Source: Phialocephala subalpina (Eukaryota; Ascomycota; Leotiomycetes; Helotiales; Mollisiaceae). Taken from it: a DNA stretch of 64,000 nucleotides. The stretch covers positions 434,786 to 498,785 of the forward strand of contig FJOG01000021.1 of assembly GCA_900073065.1 (NCBI GenBank). Reading direction: 5' to 3'. The position numbers were made by a program, and so were the translations under genes. Below, one piece after another: positions 23,012 to 34,800 of this stretch; positions within the stretch are counted from its first letter, which is position 1; every line of letters starts with the position of its first letter. The notes under the pieces were generated by a model. It ran no database searches. It saw only the letters and a program-made list of their open reading frames with translations, and was not told the DNA's origin.

Positions 23012-26000
23012 TGGACAGGAGAGTGGGAGATTTAGGGTTGAAGAAATAAAGTTTTGAAGGGGGTTTCATCTTGTATGATTTGGTACATGAAAAGTTGCTC
23101 AGTAGTGAAATGACGCGCTGCTGCAACGATCTCTCCTTCTCCGCCATCCGAGCTGTGACTGTAGCGTGATGTGGTATACTTGAAGCCAAGCGTGATACGG
23201 CACAGCTGAAGAAGTCTGCTCTCAACCCACACTTTGACCATCAATCGATCCCACTGTTCGGGACTGGAGCTCGAGGACACATGTGGTGGGCTGGGATGAG
23301 GTGGCTGTCTTTTCGACGCCAAGTCGAGAGGGGGGGAGCGGTTTAGACCTCAATCAGACCATTTGACATTCTCAAAGCTAGCCCCGTGTCTCTGAGGTCG
23401 TTGCAACAGGGAATACAATCCTTTCTCGATAGTGGGGTCGCCATAAGCAGTGGGACAACCTGCCGAATCAACCGAGAGAGGAGAATAAATGATTGGGTGT
23501 GCACGGTCTTGGGCTGCCGCGTTTTCAGGGGGAGAAGAGCTAGCAAATCTTGGATTGGGCAAACCTTAATGGAACGACCCTTTCTAAACACTTTGAAAGA
23601 ATTTGAAGTGGCTGATACGAATATGGAATAGGCTGGCAGAGAAATGAAGAACGAAGATGCCGCGAAAAAGAGGAGATTTTCAAAGAAAAGTGTTCGAGAA
23701 TGGGGTAGGCGAGTGAAGCCACACGGGAAATACCCAGTGCTCATTATGGAAGAAAGCCGATAACATCGATTTCATTGAAATCGAAGAAATTCGAGAGAAG
23801 AATGACACCGGAAAGATGCTGCTATATTCGTTCAGAGAAATAGAGAGTCTGAGGATGTTGGACGCCGCATTCCTAACTGATTTTATGCCTCGAGCCACAA
23901 AAGATTGATCGTGATAGGGATCGGACCTTTGTAATTGCGAGCCTGAATTCTGCCATGAAGCTCACTGAAGCTTTCATTTCCACCCGTGCAGCAAAATGTA
24001 GCCCTGTTGTTGCCTGTTTTCGCGCGGAGGAACCAAAATAGCTGATCATCACCAAGTCGCTCTCCGCTCTTCTCCTAGACATTTGTCGCGGAGACTAGAC
24101 TCGACAGAGATCTCATCTTGTATGTTCGTGTCCATGATGCGAACCTTTATCTTCTGCAGAACTGGGGTATGTCCAAGTCTTCTCCTCATATTTTCAAGCC
24201 GTGGCAACGGCTCGGTAGCTCGGTCCATTCTCAACCCAACTTCAATTCCATGTTCTGAAAATGTATCTGTAATAGAGGACGTCTCGTATGGTGTGAGGAA
24301 CTGATGAGATGCACAGGTAGCTGCTCTGGTTTCTTGGAACGGCTTCGTCTTGTGTAGGTAGGTACGATGGGTCTTCGCAGGAATTTCGTTATAATGCAGT
24401 GCTTCGAGAAACAACCTGAATCACTTAAACACATCAGCGATGGCAGACTCCAAGGGGCTCGGAATAGCTAAACATAAAAGCGAAACTTACCATAGCAAGA
24501 GAAAGAAAGGTTGCGAAGTCCGCGAAAGGCGACGAGCGATGGAGCATTGGATTTGCGGGGTTGAAGGCTCTGGAAGGTCAATTCAGGGGTAACTTCTGCT
24601 CTTTCCAGCCTCACAACTCATCATTTGATCGAAGTCTTCCGATATTGTTTGTGGTTCAAGCCTAGCGGATAGCTAGTTGTCCTTGGTTGACGACATTTGC
24701 AAGACTGAGCGTGAATTCAAGTCGTCTCGTCCGCTCCTGCTGGTGAGTATTCTCGATTGAACACCCATCAGCGATCGTGTCATCTAGACCTGCTCGAGGC
24801 AGACAAGGCCAAACGCCGTATCGCAGACTGCTGGAGAACGCGGCACTGCTATGGTGAACTGAAGGCGCCTCGAGCTTCGGTGTTTGATGATTATGGCATA
24901 TCGCTGTTCTCGAAGGGGTGGAAAGGCTTCGAGGGTTACACGAGATCACATAAACATGCATTAGCCAATCAGCAACGTGAGAGCATTGTAACAACTCAAC
25001 AGTGCTCATTTTCAGGCTGTAGAGCCTCGAATTATGGATAGATTCAAATCTATTACCGATTCTTTCCTTTGATCTTTGCGTTAGCATTTGTCTTTTCGAC
25101 GAGGTAGAATTTGCTTCTGGCTCCACTTCAACGCGTGTAAGGAGGCAAAGAGCGACAACGCAAACGCGACAACCGAGATACGAAGAAAGACTTCGCAGCC
25201 TACCAACTCAATTGAAGACAGTTTTCAACACAGAGCTGGGCCCAAGTAATGTGAGCCTGCAAGCTCGGTATGCAATGCCTCCGAATCATGTTCTCTATCC
25301 CTGGATCCCAGTATTGAGATACTTCTCGCAGCAGTACACTTACTGACCGCGAGGCTCTATCGCTCCTGTCGACACTAGAATCAGTTCAACAAACTCCATC
25401 AACAATCGACCAACATGCTGGCAGCTCAATCAGCACACACAGAGGGTGGAAAGTCAGGTTGGAGCAACATACGGACAGAACGTAAAGAAGTCGAGCTGGA
25501 AAGGCAGGAGCATCCAAGCCAAGTGTACCGCGTTGTCGCGTCGCTCCTTCCTCGAACTCAAATCTCGCGTCAACAAGAAGGCAGACGCTGTTGAAGGAAG
25601 CAAAGCATTGTCGAGTCGCACCTTCCTGCGACTCTGCAAGCAACATCAATCGAGTCCTGGAGTCTTCGAGTTTTCGAGTTTTCAAGTCCTCAAATCATCG
25701 GTCAGTCGCTGAGTCGCTCGTTCTTCAGAAAACAACTGATTGGCACATCACAGTTACACAGCATGGAACAGAATTGTATGCACAATGCCGCCTGAATTTG
25801 ACTATCGCCTCACCACTTCACTCCATCCTCTCCCTCACTCGATCATTACTGCGCCATAGCTCTCTCCTTCGAATACCTCCCCACACGCGAACACCCGACC
25901 ACACTCTCCTCACTCCTCACTCCAACCCACAATTCGAACACACTTGACCACCACGCGATACGACAACAACAAGTCAAATCAGCACACCCCAAGACAAAGC

Positions 26001-26345
26001 GCAAGAAACAATAAATGTGTATCCTTTCTTCCAGCCATCGACGCAAGGAGATGGAGCAGCAAGAAAAGAACAAGGAAACCATACACTCCGCGATTAGCAG
26101 GAGCGACCCAACGCACACCTTCCCACACGTCTCCATACATGTCATGCCGCGAACTTTTAGCAACCAAAAAACAAATGAATATCCCATAATGTCCGTCATG
26201 CCTTTCGAGAAGTACCGTATCTCCGTCCCTATGCCATTTCCCAAATCCGAATAATTCTCCAGCCAGTTTCTTCGCAGTTGCAGATGCCGAAGTACCGAGC
26301 TCAAATAGGTATCTGTCCATGTCCCTGATGCGCCTTTTCCCTACG
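23012..26345. other. 3.3-kb stretch without a supportable gene
   Basis: Several 100-155-codon frames occur (for example minus 24049-24414 and 24662-25126). None has recognisable motifs or joins to a neighbour by credible splicing. It may contain unrecognised lineage-specific genes. The right end lies 3' of the NDT80-type gene. Confidence 0.4.
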
Positions 26346-26420
26346 CCCAATCCCATACCCAATCCCATACCCAATCCCATACCCAATCCCATACCCAACC
26401 CCATACCCAATCCCAATCCC
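26346..26420. repeat. 12-bp tandem repeat, about six copies
   Basis: Unit CCCAATCCCATA repeated head to tail over 75 bases; four copies are perfect, then one T-to-C variant and a final partial/variant copy. On the minus strand it reads as a G-run array (TATGGGATTGGG), so it could form G-quadruplex in the 3' untranslated RNA of the NDT80-type gene just upstream on that strand. Confidence 0.9.
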
Positions 26421-26542
26421 TTGTCCCCATTGAAAAGAAAAAAGATGCTTGTTGAAACGAAAGATGCTGAAGAGAAAGAACTCCTCTAGTTGAGTTAAGG
26501 ATGCCGGGGCGAAGTTGAAAGTTGAAGATGAGAAGGAGGACA

Positions 26543-28851
26543 TCAAGTAATGTTCAACTCCTGCTGCATCAACGCCGTAGGAAAATACCCCTTACTCTCC
26601 CCCACTCCCTCCCAGCGACCACAATGCCTGCCAAAGCCCACATCACTTCCCACTCCGCTCGTCAAACTCGGTAACACGTACCCACCATTCCCATACTCCG
26701 TCTTCACTTTTGACGTCGTATAAGCAGCCATACTAGGTAATTGCAAATACCTCTCTTCATGCCCCTCATATATCGCTCCAGGATAGTAAACGTAATCGGG
26801 AGAATCGATGATTCCCTTAGCTTCTTCAGCAGAGAGCGTGGGTTCCATTGGGATTTGGAGAGGAGCGATGTGTGAACGGTAATGATGTGAACGTGTGTCG
26901 TAGGAATTGGAGTACCCGGGACCAGGGAGCATTGAGGAAGAGCCAGACATCGACATATCGCCAGGAGTTCGAGACGCTCCTCCAGATGGCGTGTAGGAAC
27001 CTCCTCCGCCCCCAGAGCCGCCAGGGCCGGAAGAGGTATTTGAACCTCGACGTTCGGATTGGTAGTGGCCTGGTGAACGACCGCGGACAACCATCGGAGC
27101 GGACATGCGAGAGGCGATTTTGACCCAGCGGTCAGAGTGGGAGCCGCCGATATCTACAAAAAGTTCTACCAACAAGTGGTAGTACTGTTGCGCTGCGCGC
27201 CGTTTGCCGTTGTTGGCGGTAGCATTTTTGAATTGGATGCGCTCGAATGTTGCTTCGACTGCTGGTTGACTGGGACTTTGGTTAAAACCTTGAGCGTCGT
27301 AAATAGAGGATCGTCCGTTGTCACCGTACATTCCATGAGAGGCAGCGGGACGCGGAGCGAGGGTGATGCGAGCTGGTTTCTCTTGGGGACCTTTGTCTCG
27401 CTTGGGGGTGTGTTGAACGAGTTCGATGGCTTTTCCATCTTTGCCGTCGACGACAGCTGCTATTGACATGGCGAAGCCGTGGACTTGTGGTCCGGCGCCA
27501 CCGTGTTGTACGAGATACATGCTACCGGTTGGAATGGTAGGGGTGAGGGTGTAACTGCAGTTGAGAGAGAAGTAATTCCTCCGGTAGCATGTCCAGTCGT
27601 TGTCGGCCATGAAGAATCCCTTGTCGATTCTTCCAAATATCTCTGGCTTGATCATTTGGCCGTCTGAGGTTTGAAGGGAATAGATCACTTCTGTGGGGAA
27701 GAGAGGGGGACAAGCGCTCCCTCCCAAAGGGCCGTCCATATTTCCAATGGGACTTGTGAATCCGCTTGATGTTGGTGACAAGGGCACGCCTCTGACTGTA
27801 CCAGAAAGGGATGGAGATCTGGTAAAGTGATCTGTGCGGCGTAAATGTGGTGTTGCACTCCCGTATATATCGCGAGCACTTATTGGAGAGGTTGGATGAG
27901 GTAAGGCTGGGGAACGGGACAATGATGCCAGCCCGGAGGAGGTCGTACTGTGCGGGTATGTCATTATTATCTGATCACAAAGGTTGTTGATGGTGTACTG
28001 AAGTCATAAAAGAAGACAAGGAGTACGTACTAGGAGCCTAGTCTCGGCTTGAGATCAGGCATAGAAGAGAATATCGAAGAGCTCGGAGAAAAGTATGAGC
28101 TGCCGCCGCTTGAGTATGTGGAACTGCTCAATGTCGGTTGGTATAGATTTGTGTATGGAGAGAACGTCAACGTCGACGATTGGGAGGTATTCTGTACCGC
28201 AGAATCAATGGCGTATACAGGGGAGTTTGAAGTACCGGAGTCTGGACTAAATCTGGGCTATTAATCAGCCACAATGTGCATGACAGTAAGACAGCATTTA
28301 AGGTTCAAAGATATCCAGAGGCTAGGTAACATTCCATCGGTATCGATGCCCAGTTGGACTGCATAGGTAGGACAGCCAACTCAATCTTGGGTGGCACAAG
28401 GAAGAGCGGGGAGTCCTCTTCTGATGCAGAAGCGGGATTGAACGGTCAGACAGGGTGAGGCTTAAGCGGTGCAACGGCTTACAACCGCTGATATAGAGGC
28501 AGATTCGTGGCATTTCGTGAACATTCCGATATCTTGGACGGAGCTGTCTCCAGCACCACGATAAGAGGTCTGGGGGGTTGAAACAAGAACAGTGCAGGGT
28601 AACTCCGTAGGCGCGAGCATCCTAGGTGGCTGAGCGGCCACGAAAACAATAACCAATGAAAGGCAGACTCACCGAACATCATCTGAAGCAGGAAGTTGTG
28701 CGTACCGAAGCCCCATGTCAGAGGGCAGAGACAGCTGGTTGTATTCCTGTCTTTGAGAGCTGTCAGGCTCTGTATCCGACCCGATAATACACGATGGCGA
28801 ATGGCCAGAACACGCGGCTAGATCTTGGAGATTACCAGATTGCGAGGACAT
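26543..28851 (-). CDS. vib-1/xprG-like: NDT80/PhoG-type transcription factor, VIB-1/XprG-like
   Basis: Nuclear regulator related to Neurospora VIB-1 and Aspergillus XprG, which control extracellular proteases, carbon/nitrogen starvation responses and heterokaryon-incompatibility cell death. Three exons: 28851-28673, 28252-28031 and 27947-26543, giving 601 aa. The Ip-fold DNA-binding domain is in exon 3: KPEIFGRIDKGFFMADNDW, CYRRNYFSLNCSYTL, KAIELVQHTPKRDKGPQEKP, FERIQFKNATANNGKRRAAQ, VDIGGSHSDRWVKIASRMS, VVRGRSPGHYQ. The N-terminus is Ser/Thr/Pro-rich and the C-terminus Gly/Ser-rich. Exon 1 (MSSQSGNLQDL) is joined by a long 420-nt intron with a perfect GTGAGT donor, so exon 1 is less certain than the rest. 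The first true ATG in exon 1 is 28851. Confidence 0.9.
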
Positions 28852-31800
28852 TAAAAGGTGAAGCGAGGAGGGTGTGAGAACTGTCGGTCCCAAGGTTAGA
28901 ATCGGCCATATTTGAAAAAGTCCGAAAGGTTATTGATGGAACAAGTTCAGACGTGCGAGCGAAGGAGATTGCGAACAGCAAATAAGCAGGAGGTAAGGTA
29001 GGAGTCATTGAGAAGCGACAAGGTTGAACGAGCGCAGCAGCAAAGCCATCAGGATGTGGGAATTATCCTTGCAGGGGGCATGCTGTGTGCTTAATTGACA
29101 GGGCAGGTAAAGGTGGTACCAACTGGAGATCCCGTTTGACAGAGGATACAACTTGTAGTTCTCTGGTGACACCAATAGGCGTAGAGAAGACACTGCACCA
29201 CGACCAATTCTGATGCTCGTACCGTAGAGTAGGAAAAAGAAACAATTATTAACCAGACTGAGGAGTACTTAATACTGCAAGAGCACAGCCCGTCGACACT
29301 TCTGCCGGTGCTGGATCTGGGGAGCAAAAACCAACAAAGCCAGATGTTGAAATACATTTCGGAGAAGGCGATGCTTACCTTCAGTCATTTGCAACTCTGC
29401 CGCCTGCTCATTCGCTCGCGACTGCTTCTGTTCTCACGACTCTGGTCTCGTCTCGTCTCGTCTATCGCGGGGTTCAGGACAACCACTGCACTGCAACCGA
29501 AAGATCTCAACAGTGGTTGCGCGACGTGCCCAGGTCAGAGCAAGCGCGTTGTCGACGACCTAACCTGCCGGTGGAGGGGAATTAGGAGTAGAGTAGTACT
29601 GAAGTCCGAACTCAGTTTGACGCTCCCCGCACTCTAGGTGGTGGGGAGTGAGTGAGTGAGTGGTGTCGAGACGAAAGGAAGGGTAATAGTGGTCGAGGGT
29701 AATCGTGAGGGTCGCCCCGAATGCACTGACCAGGACAGTGCTGGGTATTGGCTGTGACGGCTGCGATAGATGAAATGGTGGCTGAACGAACACACCACGC
29801 CGCTTCTCTACTCCCGGAATAATATCCTGCGTGTATCTTTCGATCAATCACGACTGCGAATGCGTGAAACGGCAATCAATCGGCGAATTACTTGCCCTGC
29901 GGTCCGATCTGGGGACCCTCGAAAGCGCGCAGCAGCAGGATATATCAATAAGGTTATGGTGCCGTGTGGATGCGATGCGACCCGATGCACTGCGTTCGTT
30001 CCTACAGCCGCCAGCCTTTTCCTAAAGTTACTGAATCGCGCCTCTTGCTGCTCAACAAGACGAATCTGGTTGCTTGATTGAGGGGTTCGACGCTGTACTA
30101 GTGACGCGCCGTTGACAGGAACCGGAGGTGGGGGCCAAGGTTTAATGTGCCTGGGAGAGAGATATCCGTCGTTCAGCAGTACCGGTACTATTTCTGGTGC
30201 AGGGCGAGAGGAATGCCGGTGTGCAATTGGCTTGTCAGACAGCGACCGAGTTGCTGACGAAGGAAGACGAGAACAGCTGGATCGAATCTTGATCGTCGTC
30301 GAGAAAAGTTGGTAGACTTGATTTCCGGAGATGCGTCCGGTATGGAAAGATGCCTCGATGCCAACTACAGAGACTTAACACAGTGGAGTCGAAGAGGCTG
30401 GTTCGAGTGCGATGGTGCAGCCAGAGAGAGGTCTGAGGGGTCTGGCGGGGGAAGAGGCCAAGGCGGGATCTCTGGGGACTGGCTGTGTCTGTCTGGGTTA
30501 ACCCTGAGCCTATGCTGTTTCGCGAATGAGGAAGGTTGTGGCTGACCTTGTTGATACGGCTGGTCCAGAGTACCGGGTAATAGTCGCAGGCTGCCTCGAT
30601 GAGAAGGGTAAATGCGTAAGGTCACTGCCAGGATCCTCAAGCTAATTCTCTGCAAACAATGCGAGATGCGGAGGAGCAAGTTCGCCTTGAGATATCCAGA
30701 AAGGAGCTGAGGGACGAGAGTGTTTGACAGGAAGAAAGATGCAAGTAAGCTCGATTGCTCACCCGACCGGTGACAGTTTTTTTCCCCGACTTCTGCTAAG
30801 GCGTCAAGGCCTGAAAATGTTCTTGAGCTGGAGAAAGGGTCTGTCTGTTTCTGACTGTGCTGCTATATTACGAGCTGAGACGGGCGTCCGAAGATATATG
30901 ACTTTCGAAGTTATTGCCACTAACGCCGTCGATATCGACTTCAATGGTCTCAGAAAGAGTCTCCAGCACGTGGGAAAAGCTTCCTTCCAAATCTGGTACC
31001 TAGTCTGGTTTGTACACATCAGCTTGTCTGTATCTTTCACCCCCTCATCCCCTAAGTATCTCTGGCTTCGGCGACGTGATCTTCAGCGAGCGTGAGGAGA
31101 TCCATCCCCGTGGATTTGGAGCTAATCTTACCTCCGACGGGAGCACCGAGAAGACTTTCACAAGGAGGCTCGAAAAAGTGACTGATCGACAGAAGCGTTG
31201 CGCAAGGCCCACGGAGAGAACAGTAGTTGGTTTCTTTAGGAGCTGGGACTAGGACTATGGCAGGATAGGATAGACTCGAGGCCAGTCGAGTATCTATCCA
31301 ATTTTAAGGTTTGATTGAGAGCACGCAACACAGCATCAGATCTCTGTTGAACACTAATTATTCGAGGCGTTGGTTTGGTCCCCGGAACAACCAATTAGTG
31401 TGCGGCTGTTGAGAAAGGCAACGTCCCGTCGCTCACTTACGTGCATTTCGCCAGAGGAAAATCAACTAAAGACGTACTTTCTTGGAGAAGTTTCAGGGCA
31501 GGTACACGACGCTTGTTAGATGATGAACTTTCATTCGCTGAGGTGCTATCGAGATCATAGCCATGCCTGAGGGATCTCCATTCCCCAAGAAGTGATGTAT
31601 CACTTTTGTCAGGTACACGTCCGGCAAGCACGCCCGAGAACTTAATGAGCCTCACCCCGAAACTCTATCGCATCAGCGGCGTACACAGCGTCCAGTTTAT
31701 CCAGTGAGGAGATTCAAATCCAGACTCTTGCAGGAAAAGTGCATGCCCACGAAAGCACGCCTAATCAGACGCCAATATGCGCGGATATTGTGGCCTTTCG

Positions 31801-34800
31801 TTCAGCTTCCTTGATTGACGAGTCAATTTACAATATTTCAGCTCTCAACGAGAGCATGGCAGTTGAGAACGCCACAAAGCTTGGAGGTAGATGTGATGCA
31901 GGCATGGGTGTATGGGAGGGCAACAATGCCGGCCAGTGAGAACAGAGTGCCTTCCTAAGGGAGGATAGCCTACGGTTGCACTGCACGACGCCTTGCGCAG
32001 CTAGGCTAGTAGCTGGCGCACAATGGATTGTTTTCTTTCTGTGCTGCACTCTACACGGCGAGCTTGCTGCTTGCATGTCCAAAACTGAAGATAACGTAAG
32101 TCTTCTGCCTGTCAAGTTCTAGGAACTAAGAGAGCACCGGCCGTTCGTTTTCTCGTGGTCGAAGATAACTTCTCCAATAGGGGAGTCCGGCAGATACGCC
32201 TCACTAAATTTTCTACTATTGTTCCCGTTTGCACTAGAGATGGCAGTTGATACCCCACAACCCACATAGTCTAAAGCTCGGTGAACATCAGCGCGAGATC
32301 CGCTGTAATCGAGGCTGAGCTTCGATGCTTTAATGTCTCAGCCCAGTCCAGATGGCCCAATCTAATCCCGTGGTAATTATCGTGAGGAAGGATGAGAACC
32401 CATGATCACTTGCACCATTTCACGCCAAGAGGCTCACCTTCTGTTGACTCTCGATTCTCGATTGCCTTACCACACCGTTCATCGGTCTGTTGAGGAACGC
32501 CACCCATGCACAATGATATCAGGTGGTTGCTGTCGTTGAGACATGCTAGTATTTGACGCCTCAGACATTTGTTTCTAAGGAGAGAAAGGAACGCGTCGGG
32601 AGCGCGTATCATAGCCTAATGCAGGGTCTTTGGTGGTCATGTTGAGCTGATTGGAGAAGGGAGATCGTCAATGGTGTGAAGTGAGACCCCCGCACCCGTT
32701 TCTTCCAGCTTTCGAAGCCTTACTTCTCTGCTTTCTCTTCTGGTGTTTCTATCAAGCATTGCTGAAGAGACCGGAGTCTCAATCTTCAAGCGTTCATACC
32801 TCTGAAGAAACAATCTTAATCTCATTCCTGGGGATTCTTCAGCCAGTTTCTTCACCATCCAATGAAGGTTCTTGTTAGACGAGCAGCACCAGAGCCAGAA
32901 CCTCAGGCAAAAAGATACTCATTCCGATCGAGAATCCCAGCCCCCCGCATCTCAATCCCTCGATCTCACTGATCCAACATGTTTCATCACGTAAACCCGG
33001 TCCGGGACTGGGGCTTAGCTCCCGTCGAGGAATAAATACACCATATCTCTGAGTCCCAACATCTTCCCTCCGCCTACCTGCAGCCTCAAGAACGTGCAAC
33101 GCCTATCCAAGTCTAGTTCACCGTACTCAAGCAGCCGATAAGTCATGCTCACATGTACATGCCGGCTTCTCCTGCACGAAGCCGAGACATTCGAAGGGCT
33201 CTGCCCGTCTGCGTCAGCTTCCACGTGAGATAACTGGCTGCTTATGCTTCTTATGGAATTGAGGACCAAGACTCTGGGACGAAACATTCCAAATTGAAGA
33301 TCCAAGCCAAGAGGCAAAATATTTTCAGGTTATGAAGAAATCAAGATTTTATCCCTCTCGGACGGAAAGTTCCTATGCCGCCGGACCAAGAACCCGATTC
33401 CGCACTGCTAAATCGATCCAGACGTCCCCGAAAGTTAAAAATATGAAGTGGGCAGTAAGCAGCCAGGGCGTCTTCGCGTGGGTGTTGAGTTTAACAAGCG
33501 AGAGAAGCCGATTGCCTGCCGACTTTCTGTCTGAGGATGCCGAACCGTACGGTTCGGGTCGAGAAAGTCTGACCGTCCCGAATCTCAACTCAGCAGCATA
33601 GATTCCCCATTTGTGCTTGTGAGGACTAAGATTGTAAGATAAGCATCTAACAAATGAGGTTCGTGGGTGTTAATGAACACACGGCGATCAAACTCCATCG
33701 ATATCGACGTCGTTCCCAGTCCCCGGTTCGCACTCGTAACACAGCAGCGGCACGGTCTCGGCTTGCGATCTCATGTGATATATCAACACCACCAACATCT
33801 GTGCCCCCCTTCACCTGCAAGCCACCAAAAACAAAAAGGCACCACGTGTAACACAATGCCTGCGCGGCTCCTAATCAACCCAATCAACCCTTCTGATCCC
33901 AGTTTGCATATGCATCCTTCCCGAGAAGGTCTCAACAAGTCTCTCTTGACCCTGGGAAAAACACAAAAAGGCGTATGCAGAGGATGAGCGGTGGAAGCGG
34001 ATCAGTGACCCGAGTAACGCCTTTCTCTCTGGCTGCAGGAGTGTGGTATAATGTGGACGAGATACTTGATTTCAGATCGTAAACTCCCGAATCAACGGTT
34101 GTGTCGGACATGTCGACATGGTCAGGGATCGAGCAGGAGCAGCGCCACGATTTTATTGTGCATGCGCGTTTCCAAATTGGAAGATGGCGAAGGATGTCCG
34201 TATGCAAGACATCCCTTCCAACATTTGGGGAGGGCAAATGAAAAAAGGAAGGATGGATGGCTGGCTTGCTGACCTGTAGTCATCCAGGCATTTGAAGCCG
34301 GGGAGGAATTGGACCGTTTTTTTGAATCTTCCGACCTTCGCGCTCAGAATGGTACAGTACAGTAGAATGCGCGATACTTCGCCACAGCATGAATTCAGCC
34401 AATGCTCATAATTGGATAGAAACAAAAATGTTGGAACATCGCAAACCAGGTCAAAGAAGGCATTGCTGCCGAGAAGATATCGTGCATTGGTTGAGGGAAG
34501 TTCAGGGTACGTTACAACAAGCATCCCCTCGCGGCCTGTAAGCTACTGCACGCTCGAGCCTTTCCCGCCGGGATCAGCGCCGCCTTACCCGTTGTCGATA
34601 GGCTTGAACCCACTGACCACCCCTAAATTCACAGTGCACTGCTCACTCTTTGGCCCCAAAGCCACACCCGAATCTCACCAAAACCCAATCTCACTTGACG
34701 TGACTTGACAGTCAATCCCCAATATCAGGGCGAACCATTACTGCGAATGAACGAACTGTTCGGTACGATTTGTTCCTTGTATACATTACACGACAGCTCT

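Noticed and set aside
23343..23744. Minus-strand 133-codon frame
   Set aside because: No motif, no homologous feel, and overlapping frames of similar length on the other strand.
24049..25126. Minus-strand frames of 121 and 154 codons
   Set aside because: No recognisable domain and no credible splice joining; left as unannotated sequence.
26543..27466. Plus-strand frames opposite the NDT80-type gene
   Set aside because: Shadows of the real coding strand.
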